Source: Cymbidium sinense
Taxonomy: Eukaryota > Streptophyta > Magnoliopsida > Asparagales > Orchidaceae
Direction of reading: 5' to 3'
NCBI GenBank assembly: GCA_021442155.1
Contig: CM038228.1
Location: 15,417,179 to 15,481,178 of the forward strand
DNA length: 64,000 bases
The notes under the pieces are model-generated. The model searched no databases. It saw only the letters and a program-made list of their open reading frames with translations, and had not been told where the DNA came from. The position numbers were made by a program, and so were the translations under genes. The first letter of the stretch is position 1. The number at the start of each line of letters is the position of its first letter. Below are positions 50,051 to 59,940 of the stretch, in pieces.

Positions 50051-51613
50051 GAAATGAAGAATGAATACCTCCCCCCCTTATAATAATGAATTCCTTCTTG
50101 ATTGTAATTTATTCATTTGTAATCCGGGTTGTATAAGGGTTGAGCTCAACTACCCAATTTTATTTTCAGGTTTGTGCAGTGGAGCCCGACTACAAATGGC
50201 CTTTTATTCTTTTGCGCTAGCTTTATAAATTGATTGATGTTTGTTTAGCTTGTGCATTAAGATGACATCTTTTCCTAGTTTCTTCCTTGCTTTGATGTAT
50301 GGCTTGGATGTTGATTAGGCTCTTAGAAAATAAATTTTCTATCTAACTAATCAATTCAAACTAAAAAAAACAACTCATAACCTCATCTAAAGCCTAGGTC
50401 ATAAATCAAGATAAAAGAATTAGCAACCCCTTAGTTGGATGTTGTATTTTCTTTCTCACATCATGCATAAAAGCATATTTTTTCACTCTTGATTGGAGGG
50501 CTTCCACCTTTGCCAAAGAACTTCGCTTGACCTTTAAAAGCCATGGTAAAAACACACCTCCTTATCTTACTGATTTTGGCCTATAATCTAATTTCTCATG
50601 CATTAGGCATATGAATCCTAAAGTCTGTGTCAAATTGATTATCAAAAATGAAAATAAAATATAATAAAACTTGCATTATATTTAAGTCATTAAATCATGC
50701 CCTACATGATATAGTATCCTAGGAAGTGTGTTTAAGGACTTAGTCTCTTTCTAAATAAATAACAGCCTAGCTACTTTGCAAAATAATATGACTTGCCTAC
50801 ATGTATTTAAAGTCATATAAGGAGTTAGTTGGTGGCCACCCTAGGTAGTTGTAAGTCTAATAGTCAGGTGATTTATCCTCTCTTGTGAAGATAAACCAAA
50901 TACCCATTTTTCACCTTAGATTTAGGTCATGCTTTTGGGCCTCGCCAAAGTTCCCTAGATTTAGGTTCAGAGGTTGCTACTTCCCATTGTGGGATACGAG
51001 CATAAATCCCCGTCTCTTAGGCATTTCCATGACCTTATATCATGGAATTGTAAGCCTTAACTTTCTAATAAAAACTCAACTCAAACAAATAAATCAAGTC
51101 AATTTCAAAAATATAAAGCCCAACCATGACCGATGCTTACTAGGCTTCCTAGTCCTAAGAATCCCTTACTTATCTTCATTTGGTTTGATGAGAACTCCCT
51201 CTTGACCGATCCCACTTTATTTTCAAACCACCCAATCGAGGAGTATTCCTGGAATCTTGTTCCTTAAGATGTAATTAATTATACCACCCCGTAGAACTTA
51301 ACAAACTTGGTTTAAAATAAACCCTACTTTACTTTTCAATGTAAAGTAGGGGAAGAATCTCTGGTACATTCCGAAGACCCATAATCCTTAGGAGTCCTTA
51401 TTCAGGTGATTAAGTCCATTGCAGGGTAGTGACTTCTATCTTTCGAGATAGTACACCTTTCCTCAATGTCATGCCTGATCACCCTAATAAGAACATCTTA
51501 GGATCTACGTGGTGTTCCGATAAGGTGTTATATTTTTGTTTTTATTTATCCTCTTTTTTTTAAAAAAAGGGATAAATGAAGGCAGGAATATATATTAAAA
51601 AAATTTTACCATA

Positions 51614-51618
51614 AAGAG
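51614..51618. repeat. Right target site duplication of element 3 (AAGAG)
   Basis: An exact copy of the five bases before the 5' LTR at 28139-28143. It marks the end of a 23.5-kb element. Confidence 0.6.
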
Positions 51619-51890
51619 TTATTAAACCTAATCTGGATTCTTTCTTAACTCTCCATCAAGTTCCATATTTATTTGAAAACTAGACTTCAAATTTATTGTG
51701 AGACTTTTATGAGTTTGACATTTACCTCCCCAAGTTTTAATTAAAGTTTGTTTAATTTTGAGAAATTTGAAGAAAGGAGAACTCGCTTTACCACTTCAAT
51801 TTAAGTCATAGAGAATCGCAATTAGAGCTTGTGAGTTTAATATTAGCCTTCCCAAATTTTAGGGTTTGGAGGTTGCATCAAAACTATTTT
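51619..51890. other. AT-rich segment without recognised features
   Basis: Nothing coding or repeated was seen. By the target site argument it would be the continuation of the DNA that ends at 28143. It could instead include the end of the element 4 LTR. Confidence 0.4.
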
Positions 51891-51896
51891 GGCTTT

Positions 51897-52206
51897 CTCG
51901 GTATGCTCTAATGAGCATAGTGAGTGGCATCTTACGACACCACAGCTAATTTTCATCTCGTTATGCCCTAATGAACGTGATGAGGCCTTTAAACCTAAAA
52001 GAAGACAAATGCAATGTAATATATATATTCATTTCTTCTTTTTCTAAGTCCAAAAATTTGACAAAATTTTGACAGCATTTCAGCTAGGGGGAGTGACATC
52101 TAATAGATGTTGGCTTACTCGGTACGCCTTAATGAGTGTAGCGAGTGGTGTCTTGTGACACCGCAGCCAATTTTTCATCTCATCGTGCCCTAATGAGCAT
52201 GACGAG
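51897..52206. repeat. Four 28-nt stem-loops in a 221-bp duplication
   Basis: Two copies of a unit (about 51891-51995 and 52112-52217, offset 221 bp) each hold two stem-loops of exactly 28 nt: 51897-51924, 51957-51984, 52118-52145 and 52179-52206. Each starts CTC and ends GAG with 12-nt arms and a central TAAT (CYTAATGA in context). Ten or eleven of twelve positions pair, counting G-T. The pair at arm position 6 is T-A, T-G, T-A, C-G in the four copies, and that at position 8 is T-A, T-G, C-G, T-A. These are two-sided changes that keep pairing. They lie in or next to the LTR of element 4. Confidence 0.65.
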
Positions 52207-52338
52207 GCCTTCAAACCTGTAAAGAAATATAAGCATATACATATACACATTCACATATTTATCCCACATGTTTAGACTCATTTTTTTGCATGTTGCAATG
52301 ATCGGTAAGGAGATGGAGTTGGAGATGCCATAAACCAA

Positions 52339-52650
52339 GAGAAGAACCCGCCTGATGACGGTTTTCCTCTTTGGCTATGGCAAGAGAAAAGGTCGGAAGG
52401 AGACGAAAATGCTAGAAGCCTAGAGAAGAACCCGCTTGATGACGGTGTTCCTCTCCGGTTGCTGCAAAAAAAGGAATTGGAAGGGTAATGGAAACAGATA
52501 TACCAGAAACCAAGAGAAGAACCCGCCTAATGACGGTGTTCCTCTCCAGCTACGGAAAAATGAAATTGGAAATTTTGATTTAGAAGAAAGGAGAGAAGAG
52601 AGAGATGCCAGAAACTGGGAGAAGAACCCGCCTAATGATGTGTTCCTCTC
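52339..52650. repeat. Four-unit stem-loop array, period 84-105 bp
   Basis: Units at 52339-52371, 52423-52455, 52514-52546 and 52619-52650 each begin with the arm GAGAAGAACCCG, then the 8-nt apex CYTRATGA, then CGGTGTTCCTCTC (the last two decayed in part in units 1 and 4). The arms pair over about 11 bp with one mismatch and one bulged T. Each is followed by a shared YYGGYTRYGGC-like string. The apex matches that of the 28-nt stem-loops just upstream. Confidence 0.65.
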
Positions 52651-53160
52651 TGGTTGCGGCAAAAAGAAAGGGAATTTCAATTTTGGGGAAAATCAAAGAA
52701 AATGAAAGGGGTATTTTTGGTTTAGTGGAAATGAGGGGAAATTCAGATTGGAAGGGTGAGAGAGAAAATGAAATTGAAAAGAGGAAGAAGAGAAGAAGAA
52801 GAAGAAGAAAGAAGAATGAAATTTTGATTTGGGGAAAAGAGAGGAAATTCGGATTGAAAGAGTGAGAAAGAAAAAGAAATTGAGAAGAGAAAGAAGAGAA
52901 GAAGAAGAAGGAAGAAGAAGGAAAGCAACCCTACCCTTGCTCGCATCTTGGAGAGAAGAGAAAAAAGCTTTTCTTGCGGTTTTTTGGAGAAAGGAGGAAG
53001 AAGAAAAAAATGGGAGGGATCACCTCTTTGGCTTTGAGAAGAAAAGAGGAAAGAGGGGGGGAACTCTGGAGCATGGAGCGCTTGAAGGAGAGGGTCGTGC
53101 ATCTCAAATCATGAAGAAGAGAGAGATCATTGGTTCCTTCATGCAAATGTGAGGGAGAGG
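52651..53160. repeat. Purine-rich low-complexity tract
   Basis: Long GAAGAAGA and GGGGAAATTCGGATTG-type runs repeat irregularly (for example about 52735-52760 and 52830-52860). It opens reading frames on both strands (52605-52865, 52829-53152, 52743-53102), all of Glu/Lys/Arg- or Ser/Phe/Leu-biased composition. I treat these as by-products of base bias, not genes. Probably part of the element 4 LTR. Confidence 0.5.
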
Positions 53161-53304
53161 GATGAGCAGCCTTCTGAAGGAGAGTTAAGAGAACTGTTTG
53201 ATCGGTTAGGTATTTAGGGATTTAGGTTAATTTAGGTTTTTTTAATTAATTTTTTCCTTAATAGACTTTAATGTGAACTTTACACTGACAAAATTAGATA
53301 ATTA

Positions 53305-53328
53305 ATATATATATATATATATATATAT
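53305..53328. repeat. (AT)12 microsatellite
   Basis: An uninterrupted AT dinucleotide run inside the presumed LTR of element 4. It is too simple to call a TATA box. Confidence 0.85.
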
Positions 53329-53359
53329 CAATTCAAGATTATTCTGATGTTCCGTATGT

Positions 53360-54151
53360 AATGGTGCAATTCATTTCACAATCGGAGATCATTTGGTTCA
53401 AGTCGGCTTCAAAATGGTTCAATTTCAGCTCAAAATATGCGTTATCATTTTTGACCACTTGATTTTCATGCAGACTTGTCCAAATTGAGTGCGAACAATC
53501 TTACTTGATAGATTTCAATGTTTTGAGGCTATCGACATAGTCAATTTTATGAACGGATGTCATTTGATTTGACCTGCCCCTCATATAAAGCACATTGACA
53601 ACTTGATTGATTGATCAGTTGATCATAAAGTTGTGCAATATTTATATTATGACTAGTTTTGACATTTTAAACATGATGGTGAAGTCCATTCATCGATCGG
53701 AGGTCATTTGGGTTGATTTTTGTGACATCTAATGCATTTTAACCTCGATTTGCGCACTATCACTTCTGATTATTCGACATTTGCATAGAAGACTCATCTA
53801 AATTGAGTATGGATAGTCTTATTTGGTAGTTTCTGGCATTTAAAAGCTAACCAAATAATCAATTTTATGAATGGATGTCGTTTGGACACCGTCATAACTT
53901 TTAACTCTCATATGCGTATTGGCATATTGATGGCTCGATCACTCGCTTGATTGATCTTTAGATTATAAAATATTTATATTTTAACCAATTTTAATGTTAT
54001 GAATGTGATGGTGAAGTCCGTTCATCAATCAGAGGTCATTTTGAGTATTTTTGGTGACATCCAATGCATTTTGAGCCATTTCATTTATCATTTTTGAAGT
54101 CAAATTTGACTTGTAGGCTTGATTTCGATGACACATATATGGAGGTCAACA
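53360..54151 (-). repeat. Tandem 315-332-bp repeats, U3 end of element 4 LTR
   Basis: Two full units and one partial unit start at about 53360, 53675 and 54007 with ATGGTGAAGTCC- or ATGGTGCAATTC-type sequence. They share CGGAGRTCATTTGG, a GACATCYAATGCATTTT string, AATTGAGTRYGRAYARTCTTA and a YAATTTTATGAAYGGATGTC string. The array ends at the LTR start at 54151 (read on the minus strand). Repeats next to the LTR start suggest repeated upstream regulatory sequence. Confidence 0.65.
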
Positions 54152-54172
54152 AATGCCCCCCAACAAATGTGA
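54152..54172 (-). promoter_or_regulatory. Polypurine tract of element 4
   Basis: The minus strand reads TTTGTTGGGGGGCATT directly before the LTR start TGTTGACC. A run of six G (plus-strand C at 54156-54161) next to the 3' LTR fits the primer for plus-strand DNA synthesis. Confidence 0.6.
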
Positions 54173-55036
54173 TTCACACATGGAGCGAGTCACATTTGTT
54201 GAAAACTGATTGACCCTTTAGGCTGGTCATAGAACTTGGACCATTTCAGCTTCGATTGCAATAGCTTACAAAGCTTTGATAGGATTTATCATTAGTATGA
54301 TGCCTTATTTAGGACATATAAAATGATGAGATTGACTGATTTGCCAAAATCAACTTGTCGGATAGATAAGAGTTCTTACACCATCTACTCTCTACTTCAA
54401 TGGCTTTGCTGAAGATTTCTTTCTTTTATGTCATTGCAGATTTGAGTTTCCTCCAATCCTAGCTTCATGCTTGGTTGGGTTTGATGGAGGAATTAGTTTG
54501 CTTGTTTTGAGATTTGGAATTCCTTCTGTCCTAGCTTAAGCTTAGCAGACTTGATGAAGGATTGACCTGATTTGTCCACATTGACTTGTCGTGTGTATGT
54601 ACACCCAAGTCTGTTTGCCTTGACAAACTCGTTCAAGGGTACATATAGATGACCTAACCTTTTGGCTTATATAGGGTCAATGTTGAGTTATCAGTCTAGC
54701 AATGTGTGCTTTAACAGATTGAATAACCATAAAATTCTTTTAATTAGGCCATCAACTTTGTATGAACTATGGAATAGTTTCCTCGGCCCTATGCTTTCTA
54801 CTTTGGCGGACTTGATGAGGATTGATCTTGATCTGTGCTTTATGCTTGATCAGATCATTCGAGAATAGATTGAAATATCACCCTATATGTAATATAAAAG
54901 ATTGACTTGAGGCAACTCTAATTGAGAGTTTCTCAGTTTATCATCGATCAAGTAAAAGATCTCTTGGATTCTAATCACTGCTAAATCAATTTGAGATTGA
55001 ATAGCTATCATCATTGACCAACAGGGCTCTCACGTA

Positions 55037-55260
55037 GCCTTTTCTTAAGGCTTGTTGAGTGAGGAGAGCGAACTGGCCATATTTGGGCTTGTTGAGTTCG
55101 ACCTTTAGAACCTCACTCTTCAACTGCTTAATGGTTTTATCATCGTGATGGCAAACTCTTTCACTGGCCTTTTCTTATAGCTTGTTGAGTGAGGAGAGCG
55201 TCAACAACTCAACCATTTATGGGCTTGTTGAGTTCGACCTTTAGAACCCATCCATGTTCT
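55037..55260. repeat. 130-bp direct repeat
   Basis: GCCTTTTCTTA, then RGCTTGTTGAGTGAGGAG, occurs at 55037 and again at 55167, each followed by GGGCTTGTTGAGTTCGACCT and TTAGAACC. There are two units, the second slightly shorter in its spacer. Confidence 0.75.
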
Positions 55261-55552
55261 AGACTTCAGGATGTAGAGATTGATGTTCTTTCAACTTAAT
55301 TGATTGAAGCTTTTGAAATTGAGAGTTCTTCTGACTTGATCTCTAACATTTGATGAATATGGTTGAAAATTTTATTGATATTTATGGCTATCTTTTCATG
55401 CATAGAAATAGATTCTTTTGTTCTTGTAAGAACCTGCAACTTAACAATAACAATTATGTATTCGGGATTTTGGTGTAAAGCTTGATGTCAACCTAAATCA
55501 AAATATATTTGAGGATGACGTCAACTCAAATAAACTTAACATAAATTAAAAG

Positions 55553-55841
55553 TGCCCCCTATCTTGCAGGGGGAATTCTAAAGCACATTTAGAAGAACTT
55601 CCAAGATGAAAAATATGCAAATACATCAATATTTGAGTTAATATGCTCTTAAGAGGGTTTTAATATGCAACATTGATTTAATCTATATATAGAAATCTAA
55701 AAATACCCCCCGTGTAATAAGGGAATTTTCTCAAAAAATATTTATTCTTGAGTAGGTATATTTATTTAGGGATCTCACTGTGAAGCATGATGTCGACCTA
55801 AATAGATATACTAAAATAAATGCCCCCTATCTTGTAGGGGG
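55553..55841 (-). repeat. Three polypurine-like GGGGGCATT motifs with short inverted repeats
   Basis: TGCCCCCTATCTTGCAGGGGG at 55553-55573, a diverged copy at about 55704-55722 and another at 55821-55841. Each has 5-bp C/G arms in the first and third copy. On the minus strand they read GGGGGCATTT, like the true polypurine tract at 54152-54172. Confidence 0.55.
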
Positions 55842-55870
55842 ATTTCTATTGTACCTCAAGAATGTATTTA

Positions 55871-56900
55871 TCATGTATAATACTTTTTCAAGTAACGACC
55901 ATTAATTAGAGGCATTATTCTTTCACCCTTTAAGTCAATGAGTTGGTATGCCCCTCCTTGATACATTTTTTCAATGAGAAAAGGGCCCACCCGATTAGGC
56001 TTAAATTTTCCACCAAATTTTTGATTGAGAATAATTGGTCTTCTCAGCACCAGGACCAATTCCCCTTTTTGAAATGTTCGAGATCACACCATATGGCCAA
56101 AAGCCTTGGACATCTTTGCTCGATAAACCTTCAGATTTTGATGAGCTTGCAATCTAACTTTATCAAGCACATGAGTTCCTCCATTCTCAAATGAGCATTT
56201 TGATCTTCAATATTGTAGATGGCTACTCAAGTGAAGGCAACTCAACTTTAAAGAAATTTCCGCCCAAATACCAATGAATAGGAGGCTTTTAGTGCCATGT
56301 AGGTGGTTTGATACTCCCATAGTGCCTCTATTAGTTTAGTATGCCATTCTCTCTTATTTTTAGTAGGGATCTTCTTGAGCAGCTTGACTAATGTCTTATG
56401 GAAGGCCTTCACCAAACTATTTGCTCTTGGGTTGTATATTGAAAGTATCGCTAATCAATTTTGCATCTATCGATGAATCTATAAATCTTTGCACTTTTGA
56501 AAGCTATGTAATTATCAAAAATTATTCAATGTGGCACTCCAAATCTGTAGACCACATTATGCATAAAGAAGTTGATCACTCGTGAACTTCTTTAAATGGG
56601 GTAACTGTAGAGAAATAATCACGCTAGGATGAAGTGTCCAATGATGGTGGATTAATCAATTACCATATTTACCCCAACATTCAAAAGGCCGATGCTATTG
56701 TTGGGTGTAGTGGATTTGGAGGTTGATGGATTATATTCCCATGTACTTGACATTCATGACTTCTTAGCATGATTGATACTCTCACCATAGATGGCCAATA
56801 ATAGCCCATCCTTTTGATCTTTACGCCATCTTGGGACCGATGTGCACACAAAAGTCCTTCATGAACTTCAACCATCAGTAATTTCATTTAGGCATAGCCA
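55871..56900 (-). pseudogene. Integrase, element 4
   Basis: The C-terminal open piece, 56059 down to 55871, reads VLRRPIILNQKFGGKFKPNRVGPFLIEKMYQGGAY and ends KKYYT; it contains the GPY/F motif (GPF...AY). The core is decayed; WPFECWG near 56690 marks the start with its first catalytic Asp lost, and NGLVKAFHKTL-like sequence lies near 56400. The zinc domain is in the piece 56887-56681 (VHEGLLCAHRS, MGYYWPSM, RSHECQVHG), where the first Cys of the CxxC pair is Ser. Integration by this copy is not possible. It lies just upstream of the 3' region on the minus strand. Confidence 0.8.
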
Positions 56901-57800
56901 TTTTGTTCAAAGGATCTATGATATAAGTATATTAAAAGCACAACATTCTCTTCTCAATTTGAGCTGACATTGATTTATTATTTAGTAATTTTCTTTCTTT
57001 AAAGTAGTTGATAAAGGGTTGCCTCCAATCATGTGTCTTTTCTACAATAAAGGCTTCACACTGCTTTTCTAAGGCAGTATCATTCTTAATTCTTCTTGGT
57101 ACAACTTGTTGATTTTGGTGAGTATGAGGAGCAACCTTAATCGCATCCTCTGGGTCAAATTTGATAACCCCTCTATCTAGGGATTGATACTTTACTGGCT
57201 CTAGGACTTGTCGAATAAATATCCTGATCATGACATAATCACCATTCATACTTGCCATTTCTTAACTAATTTTGCTAAACAATCGGCTTTGCTATTCTCA
57301 GACTGAGAGACTCGAGTCAATGTGATATTTGGTATTTTCTTCATAAGCATGAGAACTTGCTTGTGATAGAAAGCTAACTCAAGCTCGTTGATTTTATAGA
57401 TGCCAAGTACTTGATTTATAATAAGTCGAAATCACCAAAAATATGCAATACCTATGAAAATAGCTTCTTCAAGACCTACCACTAATGCTTCATACTGCCT
57501 TCATTATTAGTTCTTGGCTCAATCAACCCATATGATCATCTCATTATCCCTCCTCGGTGTTATAAGATGATGTTGATTCTCTCTTGCCTTTGGGAAATTT
57601 AGAGTTGGACTTGTTTGATCGATGAGGCTCCATCAAAGTATATTTCCTAAATTTATGATTTTCTCTTTCATGAAGCATAATTTTCTCATCGTAAATCATT
57701 AAGAGAAGAGTCTAGGATGGGATGTGTAAGAAAATCTAAGACTTGTCCCTTCATTGCTGTGGAACTATGTGATATCAAATTAAGTAATATTGCCATCTTA
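56901..57800 (-). pseudogene. RNase H module and INT linker, element 4
   Basis: Minus-strand text near 57640 gives EIYFDGASS, the first acidic site of the archaeal-like RNase H. Near 57490 YEALVVGLEEA gives the second, and near 57270-57300 RVSQSENSKADCLAKL gives the end of the domain. The open piece 57258-56932 continues with linker sequence and DWRQPFINYFKERKLLNN, the junction to INT. The frame is broken in several places. The presence of both the tether and this second RNase H supports a Tat-type element. Confidence 0.75.
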
Positions 57801-57803
57801 CTA

Positions 57804-59143
57804 TCACAACACTAGTCTTGTCATCAAATACTTTAGTGGATCGATCCTTGAGATGAGGGTAATCTTATGAGATAATATATAGTGACAGAGCTTTTGGACT
57901 ACCAAGATTAATGCCAAATAGTACTTCTCTATCGAAGAGTATCTCATTTTTGCTCCAATTAATCTTTGTCTGATATAGTAAAGAGCATTCTCTTTCCTTT
58001 CTTCATTGTGTTGTGCCAATAATGCTCCAAGGACTCTTCTAATGCAACCATGTATAGAATGAGGGGCTTCCCAGGAGTAGGTGCTGCAAGGATTAGTGGA
58101 TTTAACATGTAGCTTTTAAGGCTATTGAAGGCTTCTTGGCACTCCTTGTCCCACTTGAATGGAGCATCCTTCTTCATCAACCTTACAAATGGTTGACAGC
58201 ATCTTGATAGGTTTGATATAAATAGATGGATGAATGCAAGCTATCCTTGTAAAGAATGAAGCTGATGCAAACTCTTTGGTGGAGGCATCTCCACAATTTC
58301 CATGATCTTAGTAGGATCGATTTTAATTCCTCTATGATGTAAATATACCCAAGAAGTTTTTCGGAGGATACCCCGAATGCACATTTTAGAGGATTCATCT
58401 GAAATCATATTTTTTGATTCTCTCTAATACAATTCTCAAGTTTTCATGATTTAAGCTCTTCACCACCAAATCGTCAACATAACACTCCACTTTCTGTTGA
58501 ATCAACTCATCAAAAATACATGTCATGGCTCTTTGGTATGTAACCCTAGCATTTTTTAAGCCAAAAGGCATGACGTGTAGCAATAGATGCCAATAGGTGT
58601 TCTAAATGATGTATGTCTTTCATCTTCAGGCGCCATCTTGATTTGATTATATCCCGATGATCCATCTATAAATGAGAATATATCATAGTTGGAAGTATTG
58701 TCCACTAGTAGTTTTGATATTGGAAGTAAAAAGTCATCTTTTCTACACGCCTTATTTAGGTCCTGAAAGTCAATCCAGAGATGAATTTGGCCATTCTTCT
58801 TCCTAATTGGGACAATGTTGGCTATCTAATCTGCATACTTCTCCTCCCGGATGAAGCCTGCTTTGATCAACTTCTTAGTTTCTATAATTACCTGTTCTTC
58901 AATCTCCAATCTCATTCACCTATGAGCTTGCTTAACAGGCATCACATCTGATTTAATAGCAAATTTATGAACTGCTACATCAGGGGATAAGCTCGGCATT
59001 TCAGAATATATCCATGCAAAGCAATCCCTGAATTCACAAAGCAGTATTTTTAGCTCTTCAACTTTCTCATCAAGCAAAAGGGCACTAACAAAAGTTGGAC
59101 TAGGATCATCTTCAGCTCCTAGGTTGATTTTTTTTGAGTTCAT
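57804..59143 (-). pseudogene. Reverse transcriptase and tether, element 4
   Basis: Read on the minus strand: 59143-58916 (NLGAEDDPSPTFVSALL, REFRDCFAW-like CEFRDCFAWIYSEMPSL, VMPVKQAHR), then a degenerate stretch with the IHLWIDFQDLNKAC-like motif near 58770, then 58583-58395 (MPFGLKNARVTYQRAM, with an intact catalytic YVDD at 58481-58470 in VECYVDDLVVKS), 58398-58183 (MNPLKCAFGV...LLGY) and the tether, 58180-57804 (CQEAFNSLKSYML, KPLILYMVA, KENALYYIRQRL, ISRIDPLKYLM). The catalytic box is kept, unlike elements 2 and 3, but shifts and stops elsewhere make it a pseudogene. Confidence 0.85.
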
Positions 59144-59940
59144 CCATAGTAGCTATTTGTCCACCATCTTTAAGTTCTTCAAGTTCAGGCTTGGCTTTTA
59201 CTTCTTCATCATTTGTGAGAAGAATTTCATGGAGATCATCTTCTTCATCACTATTAGTTTTGACCTTGGCTTCTATTATATTATAACAAGCTTTATTTTG
59301 ATGAGATATGGATGAACCCAAGATCTTTAGTGATAAACTTATCACTTCTTCATGATGCTTGAGGACTTCTTCAGCTCCACATCTTGTTAAAGATTTGAGT
59401 TCTATGTTTACTAGTTCCAATATGAATTCCAAGCTATGCATCATTCTTCATAATTTTGTGGATAGTATATTGGTATCTTATTGGCACTATCTCATCAATT
59501 TGTTGAGTAGGTCGCTCAAAATTGTGAGGTGAGACTCTTCGATTTATAAAATAGAGTTCTATTTCGCCACTCTCACACAACACATAGAATGTTATCAATT
59601 CTTCAATATTATGAACCTCCAGTGGAGTGGTTTCTTTGAAGTACTGTTGAGGGATGGGTATAATTTTGAGTGAGTCATCTAACTCTACCAAATGAGCTAT
59701 CATTCTTGATGCGACCCTCTGAACTCTATTTCCATAAGTATATTCAAAGCCATAGTCTGAATTAGAATCACTTATTTCATACTTTTCCTTTCTTGAAATC
59801 TTATAAGTTCCCTTAAATTTGACATGAGTATATTCTTCTTCTTGTGTGCCACTTCCCAAATGAGGAACTCATCTTCTTGATTTAGTTGCAAAATCAAGTG
59901 CTTTAGAGAGAGTCGACATTATCTTCTTTCTTCCTCTTTG
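59112..59940 (-). pseudogene. Protease-RT linker, element 4
   Basis: Two overlapping open pieces, 59859-59434 (141 residues; acidic, with EKYEISDSNSDYG and RVASRMIAHLVELDDS) and 59444-59112 (110 residues). This is the longest fairly intact coding stretch in the window. No catalytic motif is seen. The position between PR and RT equals 20121-20880 and 41107-41990. It overlaps the N-terminal RT piece by a frame change near 59112-59143. Confidence 0.6.

Larger units (their letters stand above)
47859..51613 (+). repeat. 3' LTR of element 3, internally deleted and rearranged
   Basis: It starts TGTTGACCTCATTTTT and ends ACCATA, then the AAGAG target copy. The first 420 bp match 28144-28640. The next part is a fold-back (48270-48780) and about 200 bp of unmatched sequence. 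From about 48990 it again matches 32990-35726. About 4.3 kb of LTR, including the TTGACY block and the GC hairpin, is missing. It keeps the conserved blocks near 49600-49900 and a pure 7-nt GA repeat (50009-50050). Confidence 0.8.
51890..54151 (-). repeat. 3' LTR of element 4 (left limit uncertain)
   Basis: On the minus strand the sequence after a G-rich tract starts TGTTGACCTCCATATATG at 54151, with the same first ten bases as the LTRs of elements 1 and 3 (allowing one change). Pol of element 4 lies immediately upstream in that orientation, so this is its 3' LTR. It contains the 330-bp repeats, the AT run, the purine-rich tract and possibly the stem-loop groups. The other LTR lies right of the window, so the left limit cannot be fixed; it lies somewhere between 51619 and about 53300. 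Confidence 0.5.
54173..55870 (-). other. 3' untranslated region of element 4
   Basis: Non-coding region between integrase and LTR on the minus strand. It holds a 130-bp direct duplication (about 55037-55260) and three C-rich/G-rich motifs at 55553-55841. The open plus-strand frame at 54662-54868 has no support. Confidence 0.6.

Noticed and set aside
6453..51613. LTR-internal-LTR-internal-LTR tandem formed by unequal recombination with shared LTRs
   Set aside because: The double LTR end at 14212/14988, the missing LTR at 26282 and the AAGAG duplication around 28144-51613 fit nested and neighbouring insertions better.
52339..52650. CRISPR-like spaced repeats
   Set aside because: The stretches between repeats are related to each other and unequal in length (84-105 bp period), and the context is plant retrotransposon DNA.
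52436..53152. Overlapping Glu/Lys/Arg-rich and Ser/Phe/Leu-rich frames on both strands
   Set aside because: They result from purine-rich low-complexity sequence; no start context, no domain, and both strands are open at once.
54662..54868. Plus-strand 68-codon frame between element 4 pol and its LTR
   Set aside because: No recognisable domain, wrong strand for the element and no conserved copy in the window.
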